Source: Curtobacterium sp. 9128
GTDB lineage: Bacteria > Actinomycetota > Actinomycetes > Actinomycetales > Microbacteriaceae
Assembly (NCBI RefSeq): GCF_007673775.1
Contig: NZ_VEAF01000009.1
Coordinates: 84,531-148,530 of the forward strand
DNA: 64,000 bases
Direction: 5' to 3'
This document shows, piece after piece, positions 15,645 through 24,039 of this stretch. Made by a program: the position numbers and the translations under genes. Within the stretch, counting starts at the first letter, position 1; each line of letters starts with the position of its first letter. The notes below the pieces were generated by a model. The model was not told where the DNA came from and did not search any database. It was given only the letters and a program-made list of their open reading frames with translations.

Positions 15645-16628
15645 ATGCAGATCACCACCCGCGCCGCGAAGACCGGCACACTCGCACTCGTCGTCATCGG
15701 GCTCGCCGCCGGCGTCGTCCACGGGCTGCCGGAACCCGCGGACGTCACGATCGAACCGACCGTCGAACGCGACCCGGGCGCCTGGTCGATGCCGCTCGAC
15801 GCCTACGCCGTCCCCGCCGGGGCGAAGACCAGCTACGCGGAGGACCTCGTCGTCGAACCGTGCCTGCGGGAGGTCGGCATCGACGACCCGCCCCCGTGGG
15901 CCACCGCCGCCGGGCTCCAGGCCGACGACGACGCCAGCGACACCGCGGCCCGGGCGAACCCCTCGCCGGCCCTCGCGACGACGAGGCCGCTGACCGCAGC
16001 GCTCGCCGAGACCCGGGGGTACCACGGACCGTCGACCGACGGAGCCAACCGTGAGGGGATGCGTGCCTGGGCGTTCGACCCGGACCGGAACGCGGCGTTC
16101 GCGGCGCTGTCGCCCTCGCAGCAGGCGGCGGTGGACCGGTGCTGGCACGACGCCCGGAAGGCACTCGGGTCGGGCGAGAGCGGAGCCGAGCAGACCGCGT
16201 CCGACCTCGCCCAGCGCCTGACCCACCTCGCCGCGGTCGACGCTCGCTCGGACGAGTCCGTGGTGCGCGCCGCGGCGAAGTGGCGCACGTGCATGCGGCC
16301 CGCCGGCGTGACCGACCTGCCGGATGCCCCGGAGGGGATGCCGACGACGTCGATGCGCGTCCTCGGGCACGACGGTTCCGCGGTGGTCGTGCTGCAGGAG
16401 GAGATCAGCAAGCGCGAGGTCGCCGTCGCCGAGCGCGACGTCGCCTGCCAGGAGTCCTCGGGGTACCGCGCTGCGCTCTACGACGCGGAGTGGCAGCGCC
16501 TGCTGCACGTCACCGCGTCCGACGCCGCTGCGCTCCGGCGGGGCTCGACCCGGCAGCCGCAGCTGGACGCCCGCCTCGACGCCACGATCGCGCGCCTCGC
16601 GCCGGCGGCGCCCGACGGCGTCGCGTGA
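15645..16628 (+). CDS. Hypothetical secreted or membrane-anchored protein
   Basis: A 327-residue protein with an N-terminal hydrophobic segment after a short basic start (MQITTRAAKTGTLALVVIGLAAGVVHG), either a signal peptide or an anchor. The rest is soluble, with four Cys (one each in VEPCLREVG, DRCWHDARK, WRTCMRPAG and RDVACQESS) that could form two disulfides. I recognise no domain. GGGGGA precedes the ATG by 4-9 bases. It lies 44 bases after the response regulator on the same strand, so it may be part of, or a target of, that two-component operon. Proteins of this layout next to DesK-like kinases in actinobacteria are often cell-envelope proteins; that is inference. Confidence 0.75.
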   Translation: MQITTRAAKTGTLALVVIGLAAGVVHGLPEPADVTIEPTVERDPGAWSMPLDAYAVPAGAKTSYAEDLVVEPCLREVGIDDPPPWATAAGLQADDDASDTAARANPSPALATTRPLTAALAETRGYHGPSTDGANREGMRAWAFDPDRNAAFAALSPSQQAAVDRCWHDARKALGSGESGAEQTASDLAQRLTHLAAVDARSDESVVRAAAKWRTCMRPAGVTDLPDAPEGMPTTSMRVLGHDGSAVVVLQEEISKREVAVAERDVACQESSGYRAALYDAEWQRLLHVTASDAAALRRGSTRQPQLDARLDATIARLAPAAPDGVA

Positions 16629-17096
16629 GCGACGGCGGCCGCGGACACCCGGCGCGCCGCCACCGACCCGCGCCGGCGTGGGGAGCTGCCGTGGGGGGAG
16701 CGCCCCGCGCCCGGCGCGCTGACCATGGACGCCAGGCTCGGTGCAGGACGCGCATCGCGCCTCCCGTCCGGTGCGGCGCACGCGGACGCACCGCTCGTCG
16801 CAGGATCGAACCGCGCCTCCAGTCCGGATCGTTACACAACAGTTGTCGTTCTTGACGGATGTCGTTGGAGCGGTCTAATCTCGGGCACCATGCTTCGGGC
16901 CGGCGATGGCCCGCCGGGCACGCGCCCCACAGCAGCACGGTGCGGACCCGGGTACAGGACTCGCATCATCGCCGACCTCCGACGACGCCCGCAGCCACAG
17001 CGCAGGCACGTCGGGACCGGTGCGCGGCGCACCCCGGAGACATGCCGCGATGCCGGGTCGAGCACTCCGGGGGCCCGCTTTCAGGAGAGACGACGC
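16629..17096. other. Gene-free region with orphan hairpin arms and a promoter
   Basis: The 468 bases between the secreted protein and the MFS gene hold no convincing small gene. They contain two unpaired copies of the motif found in the local terminators, GCCTCCCGTCCG at 16759-16770 and GCCTCCAGTCCGG at 16814-16826. These are followed by a good promoter with a palindrome just upstream (described separately) and a possible 200-base leader. Confidence 0.6.
16836..16881 (+). promoter_or_regulatory. Promoter of the MFS gene with upstream palindrome ACAACAGTTGT
   Basis: TTGACG at 16852-16857 and TAATCT at 16876-16881, separated by 18 bp, form one of the best sigma-70-like promoters in the window. 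The 11-bp palindrome ACAACAGTTGT (16836-16846) ends 5 bases before the -35 and could be an operator. The likely transcript start falls near 16888-16890. Confidence 0.65.
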
Positions 17097-18479
17097 ATGT
17101 CGGACGTCAACCGGAACCACAGCACCACCCTCACCCCACCGAACGGGGTCCCCGCCCCACACACCGCACCGGACCCGGTCGGCACCGCCGACACCGAGCC
17201 CGCCCGCGAGGGACTCGTCGCCCGCCTCGGCATCCCGCACCCGCTCCGCTGGGGCTTCCTCGGCGTCCTCGTCTTCATGACCGGCGACGGGATCGAGTCG
17301 AACTTCATCTCCCCGCACATCGGCGCGGCCCTCGGGTCCGGTGGCACCGACAGTGCCGCGATGGTGATCGGGATCTACGGCGTCGCGGTCCTCGTGGCGT
17401 CCTACTTCGCCGGCGTCCTCTCCGAGCTCTGGGGGCCGCGCCGGGTGATGACGATCGGTGCCGCGATCTGGGTCGTCTTCCAGATCACCTTCCTCGCCGC
17501 ACTGCCCACGGGGTCGGTGGGGCTCATCGCCCTGACGTACTTCCTCCGCGGACTGGGCTTCCCGCTCTTCGCGTTCTCGTTCCTCTGCTGGGTGAACCAC
17601 ACCGTCGCCCGCGAGCGGAACGCCACCGCCGTCGGCTGGTTCTACGTCGTGTTCACCGGCGGCCTGCCGACCCTCGGGTCCCTCATCGCCATCGGCACCA
17701 TCCCCGCGTTCGGCGGCGGCCAGCTCGGGGAGACCCGGTCGATGGCGCTGTCGCTGCTCTTCGTCGTGGCCGGCTGGGCGGTCGTCCGGTTCGGTGTGCA
17801 CGAGCGCACCGGCCTCGGGCGCATCGCCCCGCGGGAGCACTCCGCAGCGCGGGTGATCGCCAGCGGCATCGAGGTCTGCATCCGCCGACCGAAGGTCCTG
17901 CTCGCCGTGCTCATCCGGCTCGTGAACACCGCGCCGGAGTTCGGCATGTTCGTGATCATGCCCGCGATCATCGGCACCGAACTCGGTTGGGGGCAGTCGA
18001 AGTGGCTCACCATGACCGTGATCGTGTACGCGGGCAACATCCTGTTCAACGCGTTCTTCGGGGCGCTCGGCGACCGCATCGGCTGGATCCGCACCGTGAA
18101 GTGGTTCGGCATCGGTGCCTCGGCGATCGGCCTGCTCGCCTGGTGGTACGTCCCGCACCTCGTGCCTGCCGGCTCCGAGTGGGGCTTCTGGCTCGCCACC
18201 GCCGCCGGCACCCTGTTCGGCATCATGCTCGCCGGCTTCACGCCGATGGGCGCGATCGTCCCCGCCTTCGCCGGCGAGGAGCGTCGCGGCGCCGCGATGG
18301 CGATGTACGCCACGGCGGCCGGCGGGGCGACCTTCCTCGGCAACGCCGTCGTCAGCGTCGTGCTGCCGTGGGGCGGCGCCGGTGGGGTGGTCTGGACCTT
18401 CGTCGGCCTGTACGTCGCCGCCTTCGTGGTCCTGAGCTTCCTGAAGGTGCCGGAGGAGGCCGTGGCCGCCGGACACTGA
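17097..18479 (+). CDS. MFS transporter, polyol permease type (RbtT/CsbX-like)
   Basis: A 460-residue inner-membrane transporter with 12 predicted segments beginning at about residue 45 (LRWGFLGVLVFMTGDGIESNFISPHIG). ELWGPRRVMTIG is the RxG loop between helices 2 and 3 of the major facilitator fold, and GDRIGWIRTVKWFG is its counterpart in the second half. The sequence resembles the ribitol/arabitol/CsbX permease group, so a polyol or sugar is the likely substrate. The ATG at 17097 follows AGGAGAG and gives a normal length. An in-frame ATG at 16890, 8 nt after the -10, would add 69 Arg-rich residues. No polyol dehydrogenase lies next to it. Confidence 0.85.
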   Translation: MSDVNRNHSTTLTPPNGVPAPHTAPDPVGTADTEPAREGLVARLGIPHPLRWGFLGVLVFMTGDGIESNFISPHIGAALGSGGTDSAAMVIGIYGVAVLVASYFAGVLSELWGPRRVMTIGAAIWVVFQITFLAALPTGSVGLIALTYFLRGLGFPLFAFSFLCWVNHTVARERNATAVGWFYVVFTGGLPTLGSLIAIGTIPAFGGGQLGETRSMALSLLFVVAGWAVVRFGVHERTGLGRIAPREHSAARVIASGIEVCIRRPKVLLAVLIRLVNTAPEFGMFVIMPAIIGTELGWGQSKWLTMTVIVYAGNILFNAFFGALGDRIGWIRTVKWFGIGASAIGLLAWWYVPHLVPAGSEWGFWLATAAGTLFGIMLAGFTPMGAIVPAFAGEERRGAAMAMYATAAGGATFLGNAVVSVVLPWGGAGGVVWTFVGLYVAAFVVLSFLKVPEEAVAAGH

Positions 18480-18490
18480 CCGGTCCAGTG

Positions 18491-18536
18491 ACGGACGGGA
18501 GGCCCGTGGCGACCCCGCCACGGGCCTCCCGTCCGT
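18491..18536 (+). terminator. Strong hairpin terminator (GGACGGGAGGC family)
   Basis: A perfect 21-bp stem (18491-18511 with 18516-18536) and a 4-base loop ACCC lie just after the MFS stop. There is no U-tract, as is common in actinobacteria. The arms contain GGACGGGAGGC/GCCTCCCGTCC, shared with other hairpins in the window. Confidence 0.85.
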
Positions 18537-18582
18537 CTGCGCGACGTCCGGATCGGTGGCGACACGCCCGGACAGGTGCTGG

Positions 18583-18755
18583 TAGAGTTGTGCACGACTT
18601 CGGCGAGGGCCGCGCATGCGCGGCCGTGATCGACGCAGTGGGAGAACCCGGCCACACTCTGGGAGCGTTCCTCACGCGTGCACGCGTTCGAGTTGCAACA
18701 CCACAGACCCCACGACGCCGGCGAACCGGTGTCGTCCCCGAGACCAGGAGGCACC
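18583..18755 (+). promoter_or_regulatory. rplY promoter region and structured 5' leader
   Basis: TAGAGT near 18583 is a possible -10. The region up to the rplY start is rich in self-complementary segments: an 18-bp perfect palindrome GGCCGCGCATGCGCGGCC at 18608-18625, then GGGAG-containing arms, then the 12-bp palindrome CGCGTGCACGCG near 18676-18687. Ribosomal protein genes often autoregulate through such leaders. The shape is seen; a regulatory role is inferred. Confidence 0.45.
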
Positions 18756-19385
18756 ATGGCCGACCACACCAAGCTCCAGGCGGAGCTCCGCACCAAGTTC
18801 GGCAAGGGCGCTGCCCGCAAGATCCGTGCGAACGACAAGATCCCGGCGGTCGTCTACGGCCACGGCACCGAGCCGCAGCACGTCACGCTGCCCGGCCACG
18901 AGACGATGCTGCTCGTCCGTCACGCGAACGCGATCGTCGACCTCGACATCGACGGTGCCGCGCAGCTCGTCCTCGTCAAGGACGTCCAGCGTGACCCGGT
19001 GCGCCAGGTCATCGAGCACATCGACCTCGTGGTCGTGCGCCGCGGCGAGAAGGTCACGGTCTCCGTGCCCGTCGTCGTCGAGGGCGAGTCCTTCTCCGGC
19101 ACCATCCACGTCCAGGACGAGTCGACCCTGTCGCTCCTGGTCGAGGCGACCGACATCCCCGAGCACGTCGTCGTGAGCGTCGAGGGCCTCGAGGACGGCG
19201 CGCAGATCCGCGCGAGCGACATCGAGCTGCCGGCCGGCGCCGAGCTCGAGACCGAAGGCGACACCCTCGTCGTGTCGATCGTCACCCCGCGTGGCACCGC
19301 CGACGACGACGCCGCCGACGAGGCCTCGGCCGAGGCGGGCGCCGAAGCCGGTGCCGAGGGCGGCTCCGAGCCGGTCTCCGAGTAA
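18756..19385 (+). CDS. rplY: 50S ribosomal protein L25/Ctc
   Basis: A 209-residue protein of the long, two-domain (TL5/Ctc) form, which binds 5S rRNA in the large subunit. Residues 1-95 are the 5S-binding domain (ELRTKFGKGAARKIRANDKIPAVVYG, with the basic loop that contacts loop E). The second beta domain follows (VTVSVPVVVEGE). A Glu/Ala-rich acidic tail (ADEASAEAGAEAGAEGG) ends the protein, as in other actinobacteria. The ATG at 18756 follows AGGAGG by 4 bases; an earlier in-frame start would run through the structured leader. It is followed by pth, the usual rplY-pth pairing. Confidence 0.95.
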   Translation: MADHTKLQAELRTKFGKGAARKIRANDKIPAVVYGHGTEPQHVTLPGHETMLLVRHANAIVDLDIDGAAQLVLVKDVQRDPVRQVIEHIDLVVVRRGEKVTVSVPVVVEGESFSGTIHVQDESTLSLLVEATDIPEHVVVSVEGLEDGAQIRASDIELPAGAELETEGDTLVVSIVTPRGTADDDAADEASAEAGAEAGAEGGSEPVSE

Positions 19386-19415
19386 CACCTGGTCGCGGAC
19401 GTCTGGTCGACGCTG

Positions 19416-20000
19416 ATGGCGGATCGTCTCCTCGTCGTGGTCGGGCTCGGGAACCCCGGGCCCGACTACGCGGGGAACCGTCACAACGTCGGCCAGATGG
19501 TCCTCGACGAACTCGCCGCCCGCATGGGCGCGGCGTTCAAGAAGCACAAGACCCCGAACCAGGTCGCCGAGGGGCGCCTGGTGCCGGGGGGGCCCCGCCT
19601 GGTGCTCGCCAAGCCGGGGTCGTTCATGAACACCTCCGGCGGACCGGTCTCCTCGGTCCTCGGCTTCTACAGCGCGACCCCCGCCGACCTCGTCGTCGTG
19701 CACGACGAACTCGACCTGCCGTTCGACACGATCCGGCTCAAGGGCAACGGCGGTCACGGCGGTCACAACGGGCTGCGCGACATCATCAAGGCCACCGGCA
19801 CGCACGAGTTCGCCCGGGTGCGCGTCGGCATCGGCCGCCCGCCCGGACGCCAGGACCCGGCCGACTACGTGCTGCGCGACTTCTCGCCGACCGAGAAGAA
19901 GACCCTGCCGAACCTGCTCGCCGACGCCGCCGACGCGGTCGAGGCGATCGCGGACCTCGGGCTGCTCGCCGCGCAGCAGCGGGTGCACGCGCCCTCCTGA
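19416..20000 (+). CDS. pth: Peptidyl-tRNA hydrolase
   Basis: A 194-residue cytoplasmic esterase that frees tRNA from peptidyl-tRNA dropped by stalled ribosomes. It has the standard length and motifs: VGLGNPGPDYAGNRHNVG with catalytic His23, KPGSFMNTSGGPV with Asn, VVHDELDLP with the catalytic Asp, and GNGGHGGHNGLRDI with the substrate-binding Asn. It lies 30 bases after rplY and is probably cotranscribed with it. mfd follows after a 126-base gap that holds a tandem repeat and mfd's own -10. Confidence 0.97.
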   Translation: MADRLLVVVGLGNPGPDYAGNRHNVGQMVLDELAARMGAAFKKHKTPNQVAEGRLVPGGPRLVLAKPGSFMNTSGGPVSSVLGFYSATPADLVVVHDELDLPFDTIRLKGNGGHGGHNGLRDIIKATGTHEFARVRVGIGRPPGRQDPADYVLRDFSPTEKKTLPNLLADAADAVEAIADLGLLAAQQRVHAPS

Positions 20001-20032
20001 CGGGGTCGTGTCCACGGGCTGCGCCGTTCGCG

Positions 20033-20074
20033 GCCCGCTGTCCCGGTGTTCGTCGCCCGCTGTCCCGGTGTTCG
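20033..20074. repeat. 22-bp tandem repeat between pth and mfd
   Basis: GCCCGCTGTCCCGGTGTTCG occurs at 20033-20052 and 20055-20074 (period 22), with a third degenerate start (CAGCCCGCGCACATCCCGGTG) following. It is noncoding and lies just upstream of the mfd promoter. Confidence 0.8.
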
Positions 20075-20113
20075 CAGCCCGCGCACATCCCGGTGGGTGT
20101 CGGGCGTCGCCGG

Positions 20114-20119
20114 TACCAT
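20114..20119 (+). promoter_or_regulatory. -10 element TACCAT, leaderless type (mfd)
   Basis: TACCAT ends 7 nt before the GTG start of mfd at 20127; no ribosome site lies between them. Confidence 0.55.
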
Positions 20120-20126
20120 GTCCTGA

Positions 20127-23100
20127 GTGACGATCTCGGGCATCATCCCTGCGCTCTCGCGCGCCTCCGCGTTCGATCGCGTCCTGCGCGCGGCCCCGCG
20201 CGACGCCGACTTCTCCGTCGTGGACGGCCTGCGCGTCCCGCTGCTCGCCGCCCTGATGGCGGAGCGGAAGGGTGCGCAGTGCGTCCTGGTGATCACCGCC
20301 ACCGGTCGTGAAGCCGAGGCGGTGCGCGGTGCCCTGACGAGCTACCTGCCGGATGCCCGGGTGCTCGAGTTCCCGGCGTGGGAGACCCTGCCGCACGAGC
20401 GCCTGTCGCCGAGTGCCCAGACCGTCGGTACCCGCATCGCGACGCTCCGGGCGCTGCAGCAGTGGCAGGCCGCTCCGGCCGCCGACCGCGCCACCACCGT
20501 CGTCGTCGCGAGCGTGCGGGCGGCCCTGCAGCCGATCGCCGGCAACCTGACGTCACTCGAACCGATCGTGCTCCGCACGGACTCGCGCGGCAACGACCTC
20601 GCCGCCATCGCCGCACAGCTCGTCGACCTCGCGTACGCCCGGGTCGACCTCGTCACCCGCCGCGGGGAGTTCGCCGTCCGCGGTGGCATCCTCGACGTCT
20701 TCCCGCCGACCGCCGACCACCCGGTGCGGGTCGACTTCTTCGGCGACGAGATCGAGGCGATCAAGGCCTTCTCCGTCGCCGACCAGCGCACGACCGAGGA
20801 CGACCTCGGTGCGGTGGAGCTCACCGCGTCGCGCGAGCTGCTGCTGAGCGAGGACGTCCGACAGCGTGCCCGCGAGATGCTCCACGAGTTCCCGAACCTG
20901 TCGCAGATGCTCGCCAAGGTCGCCGAGGGCATCCCGGTCGAGGGCATGGAGTCCCTGGCGCCGGCGCTCGTGCCGGAACTCGTGCCGATGACCACGTACC
21001 TGCCGGACGACGCGACGATCGCGGTGTTCTCGCCCGAGCGGGTCACCGCCCGCGCGCACAGCCTGGCCGAGACGAACCAGGAGTTCCTGCAGGCCGCATG
21101 GAGTGCCGCCGTCGCCGGTGCCCAGGCCCCGATCGACCTCGACGCCGGCAACTTCCTCACCGTGCCGCAGCTGAAGCAGACCCGCGGGCAGCGCACCTGG
21201 TGGACGATCTCCCCGTTCGACAGCGGCGCCGACGAGCCGCTCAGCGACGCCGACGCCGCGGCCGAGGCGGGGGAGTACGTCCGCGTCCGCGCCGACGCCG
21301 TGCCGAGCTTCGCCGGCAGTGCCGACGGGGCCGTCGCCCACGTCAAGGCCCTCACCGAGGACGGTTGGGCCGTCGTCGTCACCGCGCAGGGGCAGGGGCT
21401 CGTCGAGCGTGCCGTGCAGGTCCTCGCCGACGCCGGTGTCGCCGCCCGCGCCGAGGCCGTCACCGCGCCGCCGCAGCCCGGCGTCGCCATCGTCACGACC
21501 GCCGCCGTCGAGAACGGCTTCTCGATCCCGGACCCCCGCATCGCGGTGCTGTCCGAGGCCGAGTTCTACGGACGGACCGCGCAGCAGGGTGCCCGCACCG
21601 TCAAGAAGCTCGCGAGTCGGCGGAAGAACGTCGTCGACCCGCTGCAGCTGAAGCCGGGCGACGTCGTCGTGCACGCCACGCACGGCATCGGCAAGTTCGT
21701 CGAGCTCGTCTCGCGCGAGGTGTCCAGCGGCGGGCGCAACGCCGTCAAGACGCAGCGCGAGTACCTCGTGCTCGAGTACGCGCCGTCGAAGCGCGGCTAC
21801 CCCGGCGACAAGCTCTTCGTGCCGACCGACCAGCTCGACCAGCTCTCCCGCTACGTCGGCGGCGAGTCGCCGACCCTGTCGAAGATGGGCGGCTCGGACT
21901 GGGCGTCGGCGAAGTCGAAGGCACGCAAGGCCGTCCGCGACATCGCCGTCGACCTCGTGAAGCTGTACTCCGCGCGCATGGCGTCGAAGGGGCATGCGTT
22001 CGGCCCGGACACCCCGTGGCAGCGCGAGCTCGAAGAGGCGTTCCCGTTCGCCGAGACCGCCGACCAGCTGACCACCATCGACGAGATCAAGCGCGACATG
22101 GAGCGCCCGATCCCGATGGACCGTCTGCTCTCCGGCGACGTCGGCTACGGCAAGACCGAGGTCGCGATCCGCGCCGCGTTCAAGGCCGTGCAGGACGGCA
22201 AGCAGGTCGCGATGCTCGTCCCCACGACCCTCCTGGTCCGCCAGCACATGGAGACGTTCCAGGAACGCTTCGCCGGGTTCCCGGTGCACCTCCGCGCGCT
22301 CAGCCGGTTCCAGACCGAGAAGGAGTCGAAGGAGACGATGGCGGGCCTCGCCGACGGCACCGTCGACATCGTCATCGGCACCCACCGGATCCTGTCGCAG
22401 GGCGTGCAGTTCAAGGACGTCGGTCTGGTGATCATCGACGAGGAACAGCGCTTCGGCGTCGAGCACAAGGACCAGCTGAAGAAGCTCAAGACCAACGTGG
22501 ACGTCCTGGCGATGTCCGCGACGCCGATCCCGCGCTCGCTCGAGATGGCCGTCACGGGCATCCGGGAGATGTCCACGCTCGCCACCCCGCCGGAGGACCG
22601 GCACCCCATCCTGACGTTCGTCGGGCCGCAGTCGGACCTGCAGGTCGCCGCGGCCATCCGGCGCGAGATGCTCCGCGAGGGTCAGGTGTTCTACGTGCAC
22701 AACCGGGTGAAGGACATCCAGTCGGTCGCGGCACACCTGGCCGAGATCGTCCCGGACGCCCGTATCGCCGTCGCGCACGGGCAGATGTCGGAACAGACCC
22801 TCGAGCAGGTCATGGTCGACTTCTGGGAACGCCGCTTCGACGTGCTCGTGTCGACGACCATCATCGAGACCGGTCTCGACATCGCGAACGCGAACACGCT
22901 CATCATCGACCGGGCCGACAAGTACGGGCTCTCGCAGCTGCACCAGCTCCGCGGCCGTGTCGGACGCGGACGGGAACGCGGGTACGCCTACTTCCTCTAC
23001 GACGCCGACAAGCCCCTGTCCGAGACCGCGCAGGACCGCCTCGAGACCATCGCGGCGAACAACGAGCTCGGCGCGGGCATGCAGGTCGCGATGAAGGACC

Positions 23101-23720
23101 TCGAGATCCGCGGCGCGGGCAACCTGCTCGGCGGCGAGCAGTCCGGCCACATCGCCGGGGTCGGCTTCGACCTGTACCTCCGCATGATCGGCGAGGCCGT
23201 GTCGCAGTTCCGCGGGGACGTCGCCGAGGGGCAGACCGAGCTCCGGCTGGAGATCCCGGTCGACGCCCACATCCCCGAGGACTACGTCGAGTCCGAGCGG
23301 CTCCGGCTCGAGGCCTACCAGAAGCTGTCCGCGGCCTCGGCGCCCACGGCGCAGCACGACGCGATCGACATGGTGATCGAGGAGCTCACCGACCGCTACG
23401 GGCAGCCGCCGCAGGCCGTGCAGACACTCGTCGAGGTCTCCAGGCTCCGCCGGATGGCCCAGCAGGTCGGGCTGTCGGACGTCGTCGTCATGGGGTCGAA
23501 CCTGCGGGTCGCGGGCAAGGAGCTCGCGGACTCGTCGCAGGTGCGGCTGAAGCGGATGTTCCCCGGGGCACGGTGGTTCCCGCAGCAGAACGCGTCGAGC
23601 ATCCCGATGCCGCGGCCCCACGGCGAGGCACTGCCCGACGACGCGCTGATCCAGTGGGTGGAGAGCATCCTCACCGCGGTGTACGGCGCGACGACGCCCG
23701 CGGAGGCGCCCGCGGTCTGA
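20127..23720 (+). CDS. mfd: Transcription-repair coupling factor Mfd
   Basis: A 1197-residue ATP-dependent translocase that removes RNA polymerase stalled at DNA damage and recruits UvrA. It has the full length. In order: the UvrB-like N-terminal module (LEFPAWETLPHERLSP, GGILDVFPP), the RNA polymerase-interaction CarD-like domain (LKPGDVVVHATHGIGKFVEL, about residue 510), the RecG-like helicase motor with Walker A GDVGYGKTEVAIRAA (about 670), DEEQ box IIDEEQRFGVEHKD (about 769), motif VI QLRGRVGRGRERGYAY, and the TRG region NNELGAGMQVAMKDLEIRGAG in register. The C-terminal TRCF domain ends the protein. The GTG start follows a leaderless-type -10. Confidence 0.97.
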   Translation: MTISGIIPALSRASAFDRVLRAAPRDADFSVVDGLRVPLLAALMAERKGAQCVLVITATGREAEAVRGALTSYLPDARVLEFPAWETLPHERLSPSAQTVGTRIATLRALQQWQAAPAADRATTVVVASVRAALQPIAGNLTSLEPIVLRTDSRGNDLAAIAAQLVDLAYARVDLVTRRGEFAVRGGILDVFPPTADHPVRVDFFGDEIEAIKAFSVADQRTTEDDLGAVELTASRELLLSEDVRQRAREMLHEFPNLSQMLAKVAEGIPVEGMESLAPALVPELVPMTTYLPDDATIAVFSPERVTARAHSLAETNQEFLQAAWSAAVAGAQAPIDLDAGNFLTVPQLKQTRGQRTWWTISPFDSGADEPLSDADAAAEAGEYVRVRADAVPSFAGSADGAVAHVKALTEDGWAVVVTAQGQGLVERAVQVLADAGVAARAEAVTAPPQPGVAIVTTAAVENGFSIPDPRIAVLSEAEFYGRTAQQGARTVKKLASRRKNVVDPLQLKPGDVVVHATHGIGKFVELVSREVSSGGRNAVKTQREYLVLEYAPSKRGYPGDKLFVPTDQLDQLSRYVGGESPTLSKMGGSDWASAKSKARKAVRDIAVDLVKLYSARMASKGHAFGPDTPWQRELEEAFPFAETADQLTTIDEIKRDMERPIPMDRLLSGDVGYGKTEVAIRAAFKAVQDGKQVAMLVPTTLLVRQHMETFQERFAGFPVHLRALSRFQTEKESKETMAGLADGTVDIVIGTHRILSQGVQFKDVGLVIIDEEQRFGVEHKDQLKKLKTNVDVLAMSATPIPRSLEMAVTGIREMSTLATPPEDRHPILTFVGPQSDLQVAAAIRREMLREGQVFYVHNRVKDIQSVAAHLAEIVPDARIAVAHGQMSEQTLEQVMVDFWERRFDVLVSTTIIETGLDIANANTLIIDRADKYGLSQLHQLRGRVGRGRERGYAYFLYDADKPLSETAQDRLETIAANNELGAGMQVAMKDLEIRGAGNLLGGEQSGHIAGVGFDLYLRMIGEAVSQFRGDVAEGQTELRLEIPVDAHIPEDYVESERLRLEAYQKLSAASAPTAQHDAIDMVIEELTDRYGQPPQAVQTLVEVSRLRRMAQQVGLSDVVVMGSNLRVAGKELADSSQVRLKRMFPGARWFPQQNASSIPMPRPHGEALPDDALIQWVESILTAVYGATTPAEAPAV

Positions 23721-23739
23721 CGGGGCGGGCGCTGCGCGG

Positions 23740-23809
23740 GCTGCGCTGCCGCGCTGCCCGCGCTGCCGCGCTGCCCGCGCTGCCGCGCTGCCCGCTGCCC
23801 GCGCTGCCG
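23740..23809. repeat. GC-only tandem repeat (about 18-bp unit)
   Basis: Units of CTGCCGCG and CTGCCCGCG alternate at a period of about 18 bp for four rounds just after the mfd stop. Confidence 0.75.
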
Positions 23810-23831
23810 GGCCCCCGCTGCCCGGTCGACC

Positions 23832-23966
23832 CCGAACGACGACGTCGCTGTCGTACGACATCGACCGTGTCGTTCGGAGTCGACTCGGGCGGCGGCGGGT
23901 CGTTGCGCGTGCAAGGAGCGACATCGTCGCTGTCGTGCGACGTCGACCGTGTCGTTCTGAGTCGAC
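23832..23966. repeat. REP-like element, two 41-bp copies
   Basis: A 41-bp segment at 23844-23884 recurs at 23926-23966 with three changes; both begin GTCGCTGTCGT and end GAGTCGAC. The first copy belongs to a longer inverted repeat, CCGAACGAC (23832-23840) with GTCGTTCGG (23869-23877), and ends in the palindrome GAGTCGACTC. They lie between convergent genes, a typical place for REP elements. Confidence 0.75.
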
Positions 23967-24039
23967 CGCCCTCGACCCCGCACGCACGACCCGAACCGAC
24001 CCGGGGCCCGACCCGGCTCGCGCCCCCCGCCTACTCCGC

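Larger units (their letters stand above)
23721..24039. other. Gene-free region between mfd and nhaA
   Basis: 319 bases between convergent genes. The first 90 are an almost pure CTGCCGCG/CTGCCCGCG repeat; the middle holds two copies of a REP-like palindromic element; the last 70 show nothing recognisable. No small gene is supported. Confidence 0.7.
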
